NCBI RefSeq assembly: GCF_050624435.1
Contig: NC_134537.1
Location: 125,836,086-125,900,085 of the forward strand
From: Tenrec ecaudatus
Lineage: Eukaryota; Chordata; Mammalia; Afrosoricida; Tenrecidae
DNA: 64,000 nucleotides
Direction of reading: 5' to 3'
Both the position numbers and the translations under genes were made by a program. Positions 1 to 11,314 of this stretch are shown in pieces (the stretch's first letter is position 1; the number at the start of each line of letters is the position of its first letter). The notes beneath the pieces were generated by a model, which saw nothing but the letters and a program-made list of their open reading frames with translations, searched no databases and was not told where the DNA came from.

Positions 1-436
1 CACACAGGCATGTTCCATTGTAAAAGAGGATGGCTTTCCACCTGCATTGAAGGGAAATGACTCGATGTGGCACTTTTATCCACAGTTCTTGTAACTCCCA
101 CCAGTGACTGGGAGGAGCAGGCACATGTGTAGAGGACTCTAGCGTGGGGATTACTAATTTTGTCCTTGTACTAGTCATAAAATGAACCATGTCAGAAGCA
201 GGAAGAGAAATATTCGCAGCCATCCAGAAGGAAGTCCCATGAGTGGAGTGCATGCTAAATCCCTGTGTGAAATGGGGAGTGCAGAAATATAAGAGGTCAT
301 AGTACATGAAATAGAGTGGTGGGCTTTGTGGCCCACTGAAGGAGGCAAAGGCCAAGATGCTGCATGGCTGAGAGGCGGAGGACCAGAAAGACGTGGGTGT
401 GCATGCAAACAATCTGTCCTGTGATTAGAAGTGTTC
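1..436. other. intergenic, nothing recognised
   Basis: No gene, RNA or clear repeat is recognised in this stretch. The short open frames on both strands have no conserved motif and no splice context. Confidence 0.4.
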
Positions 437-1013
437 TAGGTGCTGGTGAGTTGGTTCGGACTCATAGTAACACTACTACAAGCAAACGAAGCACAGCTAG
501 ATCCTGGTCCAGCCTCACAATTGTTATGCTTGGACCTATTGTTGAAGCCACTGTATCAGTTCATCTGTGAGAGTCTGCCTCTTTTTTGCTGTCCTTCTAC
601 TTTACCAAGCATGATGGCCTTTTCCAGGGACTGGTCTCTCCTGATCACATGTCCAAATTATGTGAGACAAAGTCTCGCCATCTCTGCTGTTGAGGAGTAT
701 TCTGGCAGTACTTCTTCCAAGACAGATTTGTTTGGTTTTTTTTTGTCAGTCCGTGGAACTTCCAATATTCTTCACTACCATAATTCAAATGCATTGATTT
801 TTCTTTGGTCTTCCTTAATCAATGTCCAACTTTCACATGCATATGAGGCAATTGAAAATATTATAAGTTGCACGAGATACACATTCATCCTCAAAGTAAC
901 ATTCTTGTTTTTCAACATCTTAAGGAGGCTTTGTGCAGCAGATTTACCCAATGCCACATGTCGTTTGATCTTCTGACTGCTGCTTCCACAAGCATTGATT
1001 GTGGATCAATGAT
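437..1013 (-). mobile_element. RTE (BovB-like) LINE fragment, reverse transcriptase C-terminal region
   Basis: The minus strand encodes the region C-terminal to the reverse transcriptase core of an RTE-type ORF. From about 957 to 775 it reads through ALGKSAAQSLLK, then SYACESWT, then INAFELW, which matches the order ALGK / YGCESWT / IDAFELW in BovB-like proteins. The LINE 3' end is at the left, where a degraded GTTGTTAGGTGC-type terminus lies near 437. Stop codons and frameshifts show it is a dead, 5'-truncated copy. The plus-strand open frame over the same bases is only its antisense shadow. Confidence 0.8.
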
Positions 1014-2090
1014 TACCGTGGAAGTGATCAGAATATAAATGTAAATATTTTAAAAAGCTATATTTAAGCTGCTTATTTACTTGATTAACTTGCTGTACAA
1101 GATCTTTTAAAATGCAATTAATTAACTTTAATTTATCTAATATAGCAAAAGTTGCATGCATTAAGATTGCGTGATAAAATTATATAAATGATATAATTCA
1201 CATATATCTAGGTTTTAAAATTCTCTTATGTGCACACATATAACCAGGTGTTTCTTATTTTGGTAGATGGTATAATTGGCAAATAATAAACACACATGCC
1301 AATAAAAATTCAAACAAATAATTCTGGTTCTTTAACAAAATTCCTGATGACATCCATCCCTTTTATGGGGATAACTTAGGATCAGGATGCACAGGCTACA
1401 GTTCAGGATCAAGACCAACAGAGCACAGCCTCACCTCCTCAGGGTAGTCCTCTCAACCATGTAGGGCTGTCTATCTGACGGCAGGCCTCCTCTTGACCCT
1501 TGTAGGACAGATTTCTCCTCGGCACCCTGAAGACAGACAGCCTCTTATTCATTGCACTTTTGCGTGATCTGCTTCTGACCCTCTTTCCTGATGAACCTCG
1601 AAAGTAGGACATTTGAAAAGGCTGTTTTGATCAGCTTTAGGAAAGATACCGCATCTCTTGGGGCTGTCACTTGGTTTAGTTTGTGGAAGTCCACTGCTGT
1701 CTATTATGAATCATCTGATTTTTCCTAGGAATAAAGCTGGATGTAATAGAAACCACCACTCCTACTCTCACAGGCTTTACCAATTCATGTCCCCATGGTG
1801 GACTTCCCTCCGAGATTCAGCTCCTCGTCAGGCCCATTACAAGTGGCCTCAGACCTGTGGGGCCCATCGGCCAGCTGCTTCCCCACAGTATTTGGCGTCT
1901 TCTGTTTAGGCTTTCTGTATGAGACAATGCTTCGAAACTATACATGGTCTTCAGCGGCTCCCTTCTCCGAAGTTGGAGGCTGAGTCCCTCTTCACTGAAA
2001 CCGGTTCATTTTGGGGGATCTGCTGGCATTTGAAAGATCTGTGACGTACCTTCCAGCAGCATAGACGCCACCACGGTACGACAAACTGAC
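1014..2090. other. AT-rich intergenic DNA
   Basis: The first half is AT-rich with no recognisable feature; the second half is of average composition. No coding potential or known repeat was recognised. Confidence 0.4.
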
Positions 2091-2095
2091 AGGCA

Positions 2096-2419
2096 CATGG
2101 CGGTGCTAAAAGGACAAATTGATTTGGTTTGGAAGAAGTAAAGCCAGATTGCTCCTTAGAGGCAAGGGTGACAAGACTTTGTCTTGCACACTTTGGACAT
2201 GCTGTCAGGAGAGACCAGTCCCTGGAGAAGGGCGTCCTGTTTGGTAAAGTGGAAGAGAGGAAGGCCCTCGGTGAGATGGATGGCCACAGGGACTGCACCA
2301 ATGGGCTCAGGCAGAGGAACAATAGGGAGGACAGCACCGGGCCAGGCAGTGCTTCATCCCCTCGTGCATAAGGTCACGGTGAGCTGGAACTGACTCGATA
2401 GTACCTAACGACAACGACA
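2096..2419 (+). mobile_element. RTE LINE 3'-terminal fragment
   Basis: The plus strand carries the last part of the RTE ORF (LEARVTRLCLAHFGH, then RRDQSLEKG, then a decayed GKVEGRR...RWMD block). It ends in ACTCGATAGTACCTAACGACAAC, the family's 3' terminus. The FGH..RRxxSLEK order is the known C-terminal signature of BovB/RTE proteins. Truncated at its 5' end. Confidence 0.82.
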
Positions 2420-2604
2420 CCCACCCATACATCCGTGACGTCTTTAAACTAAGTCTTAATCAGTGTCAATCCACTTGATAAAGTGGCATGGCTTTGAGTG
2501 GCCATCATGGCTGAGGGTGGGGAGGATAGAGTGTCAGGGACTTCCCCTTGGTCTTACCTAATATAGTTCATCAGAGCCTACAGCCTTTACCGTGGATTGT
2601 ATCT

Positions 2605-2923
2605 CGGCATAAAGAAAACAAACACTCTCGCAACTACACAATAAGCTCCACCATGATAGAGATATTGACTACTGACGATGCCAGGGGGGTTACTTGACTT
2701 AGATCTACAACAAGTGCCCAGGGAAGCAGCAGTCAGGAAATGAAGCAGCATGCTGCACTGGGAAAACATTCTGCACTTACGGAGGACCTCTTTAAAGTGG
2801 TCAAGGGCAAAGATGTCATTTTAAGATGAAAGCACACCTGACACAAGCCATGGCATTTTCCACCAATTTATGAAGGAAGAAGAACAGATGCTTTGAGTTA
2901 TGGTGTTGGTGAAGAATATTGTA
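2605..2923 (+). mobile_element. RTE LINE, left half, interrupted by a mariner
   Basis: This matches the RTE segment upstream of the FELWCWRR motif (GSSxQEI...ALGK...DLFKVVKGKDV...). It breaks off inside GTGTTGGTGAAGAATATTG at a TA dinucleotide. The same RTE copy resumes at 3857, so both halves are one element split by the mariner at 2924-3856. Confidence 0.75.
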
Positions 2924-3856
2924 CAAAAGGGTACACCCCCACCAAAAGAAAACCCAGAATTTTTTCAAAGCTGTGTATTTACTTTTTTATGAAACAACCT
3001 TACTCTCCATTACACTTAATACATTTGTCAAATCTGCAATTCCATTCTTGGAAACATTTTTCAAACACCTCTGTTTGTGTGACTGACAGCACCTTCCTCG
3101 TTTTTTTCCTTCACTTTTTCTATGTCATTCAATCACAGTCCTTTCACGTCCCTCCTCGTTCTTGGAAACAAATGGAAGTTGCATGGAACACGGTCAGGTG
3201 ACTGAGGTGCGTGGGGCAAGAGAGGCTTGCTGTTTTCAGCCCAAACAGACCCACTGACATGGCTGCATGAGCAGGTGCATTGTCATGGTGGCAAAGCCAG
3301 TCCCCCTTTGCCACAAATCAGGCCTTCTTTTGTCACATACTATAATGCACAATTTTTTCAGAACCTCTACATAGAAAACTGCATTAACAGTCTGACATGA
3401 TCAACCAACTCCAAATGCACTACAAGGCAACATTTTCGTCTGTTGGGGAAATTGGCAGACATCCAGAATGAGGTCTGTCATCATTCAACATTTTACTGTT
3501 TTTGAAATGAGAAAACCACTTGTACACTTCAGTTTTTCCCATAGCAATGTCCTTGTAAGCTGTGTTCAATATCATCACAGTTTCTGTGGCATTTTTCTGA
3601 GCAGGAAACAAAATTTCACAGCTGCACACTGTTCTCTTAAATCAGCAATCACAAAAACAAAACAAAACACGAGGTTCAAGTGAAACTGCTTTTATGAAAA
3701 AATTCATTGTGATCACAGAGAGTCTTCCTAGGTAACGTCACTGGGTGCACTAACTCCCAGCGAGTTGCTGGATGTTAGCCCAGCAGGGAAAAGTGCGTGG
3801 TAAAAAAAGCTCTGTACTGCACACACAATTCTGTTTTTTGGGGGAGTTACCCCGAG
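2924..3856 (-). mobile_element. Tc1/mariner element, internally deleted
   Basis: A 933-bp insertion sits between two TA dinucleotides (2922-2923 and 3857-3858). Related ends face inward: CAAAAGGGTACACCCCC on the left and, reverse-complemented, CTCGGGGTAACTCCCCC on the right. The minus strand encodes transposase pieces: a helix-turn-helix segment with YKWFSHFKN and a PTDENV block near 3629-3420, then HHDNAPAH (second catalytic Asp, codon 3282-3284). A QSPD motif with the third Asp codon at 3193-3195 lies in another frame. The segment holding the first catalytic Asp is missing. The spacing between the second and third Asp is 86 nt, not a multiple of three, so the copy cannot encode an active enzyme. 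Confidence 0.85.
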
Positions 3857-4181
3857 TAGATTCCATAGATTGCCAGAAGAATAAATACATCTATCTTGGA
3901 AGAAGTCTAGAAGCCATGATGAACAGACTTCCTCTCATATACATTGGACTATTATTAGGAAAAACCCATCCCTGGAGAAGACCATCATGCTGGGTAAATT
4001 AAAGGGTCAGTAAAAGGGAGGAAGACCTTCAGTGGGATGAAATGACGAAGTGGCTGCAAAAATGGCCTCAGACATACAATGAGTAGGAAATGGCACAGGA
4101 TGCGGCAGTGTTTTGTTCTAGTCTACACTGGGTCGTGAGGAGTTGGAACTCATTTGGTGGTACCGAATAGCAACAACAGCA
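3857..4181 (+). mobile_element. RTE LINE, right half and 3' terminus
   Basis: This is the continuation of the RTE copy broken at 2923. It resumes at GATTCCATAGATTGCCAGAAG, runs through the decayed SLEK / GKxxG / RWxD C-terminal block and ends in the tail GGTACCGAATAGCAACAAC. Confidence 0.78.
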
Positions 4182-4290
4182 TTATAGCAGGGAAAAGTCA
4201 TGGAATCGATGTAAGGATTCTGCCAGCTTTCCAGAATATGCACCCTGATTATGAATCTGGACTCAGGACGATGATTACCACGTGAGCCTC

Positions 4291-4405
4291 TCTCACTGCC
4301 ATCAAGCCAATTCTGACTCAGAGAGACCCCCTGTGAGTTTCTGAGTCTGTAACTTTACAGGAGTAGAAAGCCCAGTCTTTTTCTGGTGGAGCGACATTTC
4401 TTAAT
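4291..4405 (-). mobile_element. AfroSINE, 3' part
   Basis: Read on the plus strand this begins CTCACTGCCATCAAG and carries the conserved GTAGAAAGCC block. It is the 3' half of an AfroSINE inserted in minus orientation; the tRNA-like 5' half is missing. Confidence 0.7.
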
Positions 4406-5649
4406 ATGGTTCTTCTACCCAAGTCCTTGTCATTCTCACCTAACGATTGGGTGGAACTATGGAAATGGGGCAGATGATAGAAGGGATTGTTGAGTTTTTG
4501 TTATCAGCAGCAGCTGAGAGAGAAAGCATAGGACCTGGGAAGAGTATGTCCAGCATCTTTGTCTGTCTTGGCCAAGTCAGCTGAGACCAGCTACATTAGG
4601 CTATGGCACAGAGCCCCTGAGGAGCATTGCCGAGACTCTGCAGTACCTTCTCCTCCTCTGGCCTATGACATGGGCCTGTGGGAAAGAGCAACAGGTGGCA
4701 CCAAAGGCCAAAGGGCCACATGGTGAGAAACTGAGGGCCAAAAAGAGATGTGGTCGCTGGCTGAGGAGAGGTACTGCTGTGGCCCCATGACTGTATCCTT
4801 ATTGCTTACTGATCCTGACTTGTAGGAACCTATTGACTTCCCTAATAACCCCCAATAGGTGTGAGAAATATCTGTGGGTTCTGTGTGGCCCCTGAAATGA
4901 TCCCAGCATAGGAAGAACGGTTGGTGACAGAGCAGGTAAAGAAGGCATGTCTGACCCCTGCCTTGTGGCTAAGGAGAAGCCAAAGGAGGTCAGATATGGC
5001 CAGTCACGCAGAGTCCCACTGTGAGATGGACCTCGACCAGAACTCCATTGTGCATCTGACACCACGCGCCCTTCTTTACTGAGGGGCATGATGACACTCT
5101 GCACACTTGGTGTCCTCAGTGTGTGTTGATCACCCAAGTCAAACCATGAGTGAGCATCCATTGCATGCTATTCTTGTTAGCCATCTCTCCGGATCAGTAA
5201 GGCCAGTGTTTTCTGCTGTTTTTCTGCATCGGATGATTGTTGCCTCCATTTTGCCTCTTGGCCTTAAGTACTGCCATCTAATACGATCCGTTCGGTTTCA
5301 TAATAATCTCAACTGTCAGCTCCGGTCTACAGAGGGCAACCACTCACACCAAGTTTCTCAGCTCTATCAGTTTTGTTCGCACCCAGCTATTACTTTTTAT
5401 CACCTTAGTGAGAGAGGTGTCCTCTGAGGCCTCTCAAGGAACAGAATCACAATGGCTTCTCTGTTCTAATATGAATTTTCCTGAGTTTTGTCAGCTTTTC
5501 ATCAACACTCTTGTGAGGCAGTTTTAGCATCTGATGTCATTACCGGGAGCTGTTATTTCCCCCTCACTTCCGAGAGCCGTCTCAGCACATTTCAAGACCG
5601 TCTTCATGTGTACCAGCTGGACTCCCACAAGTAAGGGTCAGTATATGCG
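4406..5649. other. intergenic, nothing recognised
   Basis: Non-repetitive as far as I can see. Short open frames occur on both strands without recognisable domains. Confidence 0.35.
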
Positions 5650-5971
5650 ACAGTTAATTTATGTGCCAACTTAGGCTGTGGTTCCCAACACGACACGAGT
5701 TGCTGTTCCATAGTTGTAATTAGGTTCCATATTGCAGTTCAATATAATGTGATCGAGCATTTCAATCATTTGAGAAGGGAGTTTCCTAAGGATGTGTTCA
5801 TCCTTCAAACTATAAATAGATATTTTGACAGAATTTGTTATCTGTCTCCCTTCTGCACTCATCCTTCACCCGATGAAGGCTTGTGAAAATCTTTAGCCTG
5901 TCACTTGACCTATAGACTTTGGACTTCCCAGCTCCCCAAAACTGCATGAGCTAATTCCTTAAAGAAAGTCA
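5650..5971 (+). mobile_element. MaLR/MLT1-like LTR remnant
   Basis: The block GACTTTGGACTTCCCAGC, followed by an AACTGCATGAGCTAATTCC-type end, is typical of the 3' part of mammalian MaLR LTRs. The upstream part (ACAGTTAATTTATGTGCCAAC) fits the same class. No internal retroviral sequence is attached. Confidence 0.5.
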
Positions 5972-6076
5972 ATTAGATAGATATAGAGCTAGATGGATGT
6001 GGATGTGGGCGTGGATGAGGAATAGATCATAGACATGAACACAGGCATAAGTACAGACATTGACATAGATATAGAT
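5972..6076. repeat. degenerate GATA/GATG simple repeat
   Basis: About 100 bases are made of irregular units such as ATAGAT, GGATGT and ATAGAC. It directly abuts the mariner end at 6077. Confidence 0.7.
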
Positions 6077-7078
6077 GAGGGGACTTCAAAAGGTTCATGG
6101 AAAATGGAATTAAAAGATAAAAATTAAAGATACAACTATATTTCTCAGCATAAGCTCTAACAGGTCAAAACACTTCTGTTAGTGTTGATACCAGTATTTA
6201 GTCCATCCCTAAAGAACTGAGGGCCCCAGGAAATTAACAATGTCAATGTAGTCTTTTTTTACATTATTAACTGAAGAATAATCAGTTCCCTTTAAATCTC
6301 TTAAGATTGGTCTTTGGTCCACCAAAAATCTAACAATCAGAATGTCTTGAGGATCCCCAAAATTCATGCCAGGAACTTAGCTCTTGATGGTTTCATTTTA
6401 TGTTCTAACTGAACCATTGCCACCTCTTGGCAGTATTGCTTTGCTAGTGCTTTGTCTTCAGGATCATACTTGTAAGGTCATGTTTCATCTCCTGCTACAA
6501 TACTTTCAAGAACTGTTTCATTATCTTAATACTTCATTATCTTGAAGCCATTTGTTTAAAAGTTCCTTTGAAACTTTGCTATTGTCTGTCCATAGCTGAT
6601 CAGAGTGCAACAGTTTTGGTGTCCATTGAACAGAAAGTTTGTTCAACTTTAATTTTTCTGTCAGAATTGTGCCAGCTGAATCAATGGAGATGTCTATGAT
6701 GTTGCCCTGCTGTTAATCATTGGTCCCCTTTAATTTGGGCACAAGCAAAGACAGATTATTTTCTAGCAAATTAACGTGGATACTCTAACACTGTGGACTT
6801 AATTGTTAAAATTTCCTTCTCTTTTCTTAAAATAACTTACTCATTTGTCAACAGTTGATTTCTTTGGGGCATTATTCCTAAAAGTTTTTCATATTCATAT
6901 TGCATTATTACACCCAAGCTTCACTCTTTATTTGATGTTTACTGTTGCTTAAATTGCCAATAAAATGATAAGAAATTTTCAGATATGTTAAAATAAGTTA
7001 GTCTGCATTTATTTGGGTGAGAAAAAGATAGAAATCCATGCATTGTTTTCCATAATTATTTTTTTCATAAAAAGGCCA
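6077..7078 (-). mobile_element. second mariner element, internally deleted
   Basis: The left end reads GAGGGGACTTCAAAAGGTTC, a mammalian mariner/MITE terminus. The right end near 7040-7078 is a decayed inverted copy (TTTTCCATAATTATTTTT). On the minus strand around 6692-6632 the frame reads IDSAGTILTEKLKLNKLS, a conserved mariner transposase block. Around 6280-6195 it reads SVNNVKK and then FLGPQFFRDGL, the normal C-terminus. The catalytic middle, with the DNAPAH and SPDLAP motifs, is absent. A different family from the element at 2924. Confidence 0.8.
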
Positions 7079-7140
7079 TGTATATAAATATATATAGAAA
7101 TGTATATATGCATAAAGGTATATATATGTTATATTTATTT
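7079..7140. repeat. TA-rich simple repeat
   Basis: Alternating TATA/ATAT runs immediately follow the mariner end. Confidence 0.7.
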
Positions 7141-7442
7141 AGAGAAACCTAAGGCATCATATTAAAAACCAAACAAAACCCAACACCACTCCCTTATTCA
7201 ACCTTTTATTATACTCAGTCCTTTAGTTAAGCATTTTAAGTTATAGTCTCCTGTTTCTCCCTGGTATACATTATCCAAGTATTTCAGATCTTTCATGAAA
7301 ATTCCTTTATATCCTATCAGGGATAGCACTTTTCCAGTCAAGCCTTATGAAGAATTTGGCTGTTGTATGGTTCTAATGTATAGAGAGGAGGTGTTGTTAT
7401 CTAAGGCGTCTGCCTTAGTTGAGACCTGAGCATAGACTTCTG
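7141..7442. other. AT-rich intergenic DNA
   Basis: No gene or repeat recognised. Confidence 0.35.
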
Positions 7443-7743
7443 CTAAAGGGGAGGGTGACAGCTATCTTCGAGAAAGGAGAAGCGGGCCACTTCTGAAGGT
7501 GCAGAGGGGTCAGTGGGTTCTGGGGGCTTAATATTAGCAAATGCATCTTCCCAGCTGTCTCCATCTCTGAATAAACTCTCTGTCAGGCCCTTTGATATTC
7601 TGGGGTAAAAGTCCATCTGAAATGGGGAAATGCGAGCCACATGTCCTAGTGCCCTTGGCAAGACTGTCTGGCCAGACGAGATAGGGACAGAAATCCAGAC
7701 GGTGCTTGTTGGCATTTACACCAAAGGAGAGACTCTGTTTCAT
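7443..7743 (-). other. unrecognised open stretch on the minus strand
   Basis: Two overlapping minus frames stay open for 69-90 codons. One ends in a fairly protein-like composition (GDSWEDAFANIKPPEPTDP). I cannot assign it to a family. There is no obvious splice context or upstream promoter. It may be a decayed retrocopy, an old viral or LTR-internal fragment, or chance. Confidence 0.2.
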
Positions 7744-9029
7744 TTTGCACGGAGGGGAGGCTAGCAGAAGCTCTTTGGGAGCACGTGAAGTCTACTTCCG
7801 TCACACATTCTACCCCGGCCATGAGAAGAGGGCCAGGGCTATGTTGTTGACATCACGAACATCCCAATTAAGCCTGGGGTCACGTGGTTCCAATAGAGAG
7901 AAAACAGAATGGACTCGGTGGCAGTGAGATCGTTAAGTTGAAATGAAAAGGGACTTTGAATAGAGGCCAAGACTTAATAAAGCATTATTTTACTAATTAT
8001 CAATAACAAGAACAACAACAAAAATGTAAAGCATGCCTTGACGCTGGCATGGGAAGAACTTGAAACTTCCAAATGAATTGTAGCTGGAAAATGGAAATTG
8101 ATGTGTAGTAATTGCTGTTGTCGCTATTTTCTGAATTGATTCTTATTTCTCGTTTGTTTCTTTTGTGTTCGGTGGATATAAAACTATTCAGTGTGACTTT
8201 GGAACTTCTTGCTTTGTTTTGGGGAACATGAAGCCCATGAGGCTTTCACACGTTTGACGGCAGTCTTTCTCCCACTTTCTCGTTCTTTTCTGGAAGATCT
8301 TCAGCTACCCAGCGGTGTATTTCCTAGAATCTAGGCTTTCCGAATCCTAACCCTCGTGGTCAAGGAAAGAATACCGCGCGTCCCACACAATTGATGTGCC
8401 TTTATGTCCGTGACAGTGACAACTACAGAGAGGCCCCCAAGCCCCATAACTGATTGCCCTGCTTTTCTCTCGTCAGCCTGTCTCAAAATCTCCAGTTTTC
8501 ACATTTTCCCACTCCTAGCTTTTGAGATTTTTCATTTACAGTATTTCTTGCAAGCGTGGCTTTCCGTTCCCCACTGTCACTAACAGAGTTGACATTCAGG
8601 TGCTTTAATAGCCTCCACTCTAGTCTCCCTACCTCCAGAGCTACTCGTTCTCCATGTATCTCTTAGATTCGTTTTCCTAAAACTCCCTTTTTATCATGTC
8701 ATTTTTCCATCGGTCCCCATCTTCTCTAGGTGTGGGGAAAGCAGTTTGTTCCTGAGGCAGGACCAACACATATCATGGTCCAAGGTCAGGGAAGGGTGAT
8801 AGTAGCTCATCCGGGAGCTGATCAAAATGACTGTTGGTTTGTCTTTCCGTCTGAGATAAAATGGCAAAGGTTGCAAAATGCAGCCACCTAAAGGTTTACC
8901 AATGTCTTCAGGTTGCAGCCTCGTCCTCCGCTCCAGTCTATGAATGACTTGGTTGACGTGCTAATGCTTCTTTGTGTGCCTTAGAACTAAACTGCCTTTG
9001 TGTCTTCCTGACAGGAGCATGTTGGCTAC
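7744..9029. other. repeat-poor intergenic DNA
   Basis: I see no SINE, LINE or LTR and no coding exon here. Confidence 0.35.
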
Positions 9030-9034
9030 GTGAT

Positions 9035-9553
9035 TGAGATAGTTAAGGTTTATTGTGTCAACCTGGTCGATAAGCACATAGGGGATTAAATGAAGGGCAG
9101 AGAGATAAATGGCTCCGTGAGCCTCACCTTTCTAGTTCTCAGGTCTCTTGCTCTCTGATGGTCAGATGAGGGTGAAGCTGCCTTAGCTAGTTCCCTGCTT
9201 CAGCTGGCAAGACTCACTTCCTGCAAGATGTCTCTGAGCAGAAGCCACATGGACCTACCCCGATGCAGCCCTGGGTGCTGGAGTACCTGTGTGGAGACCC
9301 CTGTCAGTGCTGAGATGCTTACACATTCACTGGCTCAGTTTTTCTCCTGCAGTCGGCATCATTGTGTGTGTTTTGTGAGATGGAGGAGGACTGTGGATTG
9401 GTGTTGGCCATATGAGTTAATGTTGGACTTGTGGGCTTGGGTAGCACTGGGTTGGGGTGTTTTCTTGATGTGCACTTACCCTCTATATAAAACTCTCTCT
9501 TATACATATGAGTTTCTGTGGATTTGTTTCTCTAAAGTACCTGGACTGACACA
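9035..9553. mobile_element. solo LTR, 519 bp, with 5-bp target duplication
   Basis: The element starts TGAGATAGTT, ends GGACTGACACA and is bounded by GTGAT at 9030-9034 and 9554-9558. TG...CA ends with a 5-bp duplication are typical of ERVL/MaLR-class LTRs. A second, clearly homologous copy lies at 11315-11819. Orientation is unresolved: a TATATAAAA motif lies near the right end on the plus strand, while AATAAA lies near the opposite end on the minus strand. No internal viral genes are present. Confidence 0.75.
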
Positions 9554-9558
9554 GTGAT

Positions 9559-9975
9559 CTAGAAGCAAATAAGCTCACCTCTAATAAAGCTCTGGGCTCT
9601 GGGGCATCTTGCTGCAGAGACCCCCATGCCCTTCCTTCCTGTCTGTCTGTCTGGTTTTTTTGTATATAAGTTCTCTCTTGCAGACCAAACCCTCTTCGAC
9701 CCTTTGATTTGTGAGATAAGAGCAGGTCTCTACATGATCTCACATTGATGGCAACTTCAAAATGTATTTTGTACAAGTATTTTAAATATGTGCACCTATT
9801 AGACATGTGCTTCTTTGTGTGCATTCCTGTTCATCCATATATCTAATATTCCATTAAAAGATTTGATTGTGGGACTCTGATTATACTAACACAGACTACG
9901 TCTCTTTGTGGGGTAGTAATATGTATTAAAGCTGATTGTCAACAGTTTCATTCTGTGGTTTGAACTTAATTAACT
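9559..9975. other. intergenic, nothing recognised
   Basis: No gene or recognisable repeat between the LTR and the next SINE. Confidence 0.35.
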
Positions 9976-9987
9976 GTTAGATGAGTA

Positions 9988-10181
9988 AAATTCTCACTGC
10001 CATCGAGTCTATTCTTATTTATGGTGGTCTTATAGGACAGGGTAGAACTGCTCCTGTGGGTTTCTGAGACTGTAATTCTCTCAGGAGTAGAAAACCTCCT
10101 CTTTCTCCTGAGGAGCAGCTGGTGGTTTCAAACTGCTGACCTTGTGGTTAGCAGCCCAAAACTGTGCTCCCAGGGCTCCTT
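9988..10181 (-). mobile_element. AfroSINE, nearly complete, with 12-bp target duplication
   Basis: In minus orientation it has the tRNA-like 5' end at the right (CCAGGGCTCCT on plus) and the CACTGCCATCGAGTC tail at the left. Flanking GTTAGATGAGTA (9976-9987) and GTTAGGTGAGTA (10182-10193) are an 11/12 identical target duplication. This is one of the best-delimited SINE copies in the window. Confidence 0.9.
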
Positions 10182-10193
10182 GTTAGGTGAGTA

Positions 10194-11309
10194 GTCAAAT
10201 GAAAATTTAATTATAAATGCAAGTTCTAATATTATACTAGAAGTGTACGAAAGGATTTTTTGCAATTCATTTTGGATAATGAAATGTAGTCAGAACGTCG
10301 CAATGCCAACAAAAATGGAGCAAAACAGGGTGCAGATGTGCTGTTTGCTGTCCATGGTGCTGAGCTCTCTCTGCACACTGTCTCAAAATTTTGTCTCCTG
10401 AACCTCATCACTGTAGACTATTTTCTAATGTTCTCCCTTATTTACTAAACAAAAGAAAATGTTGTAGATTTGACTATCAATAAAATTCTAGTTCCTAGAA
10501 TGTAATTCTGGGAGGAATAAAATAAAAATTCCCTGCCATCCATAATGGAGGACTAAAGTATCTCCTTTTGCTGATAATGAAAGAATTGAAGAGCAGACAG
10601 ATAAAGAAATGGAGAGTTTAGTTTAAGTCTTCATATTTGTGGGATAAATTTACTTTAATGTTGAAAAATATTAGAAAATTAGAAATATTTCTATTAAAAT
10701 ATTAGAAAATATTAGTTAAGAAAAATATTAGAACGTTCTAATCCTCACGTATTCATAATTTTCAGGTCCATCATGAAGAATAATTGAAAACAGACAAAAG
10801 AGTTACTTCAGTAGACTGTACAGTACAATGGAGTTGTGCAGTGAGGTTTAAGAATATAAATAATAGCAGGTACAGGAATACTTCTGTGAGTGTTGTCTAT
10901 TGGAAACAAGATTGTACATTTTTGCCTTGAGGAAAATTCTGATGATCTACAAAATGTCAACTGATGTTGTCACAAATCAGTGTTTCATATGAATCTCATA
11001 AAGAGTGTAAAACCTGCAGCTCTTGTTATGGAAATGATGAGAGAGCATTTCCTCTCTCAATCTCCAGCTACCTACAACTCAGCTGAATAAAAATTAGGAT
11101 ACAGTGAGACTGAGAGTGGAGTTAGGTTTCTCATTTAATTAAAAAGGCATTGAGGATTTTGCCTTGAAAACAATGATAAGATCTGCTATTGGCCAATCTC
11201 CCATAGCACCACTAGAGAATTTACAATAATTTTCAACAACTTTCTAAATATCATTTTAAAACTCCATTCCCCCTTTTATGACATCTAATCTCTGAACGCT
11301 CAATATTAG
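10194..11309. other. AT-rich intergenic DNA with short AATATTAGAAA repeats
   Basis: Between about 10660 and 10735 the unit AATATTAGAAA recurs imperfectly four to five times. The rest is unannotatable AT-rich sequence. Confidence 0.45.
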
Positions 11310-11314
11310 AGAAC

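Noticed and set aside
440-976. 178-codon plus-strand open frame
   Set aside because: It is the antisense of the RTE reverse transcriptase fragment, whose minus-strand motifs are recognisable.
4406-5649. Possible exons suggested by the 120-codon minus and 106-codon plus frames
   Set aside because: The frames overlap on opposite strands, lack recognisable protein motifs and have no splice-site support.
5972-6076. Possible minisatellite or origin-like array
   Set aside because: The units are irregular GATA/GATG repeats without a fixed period.
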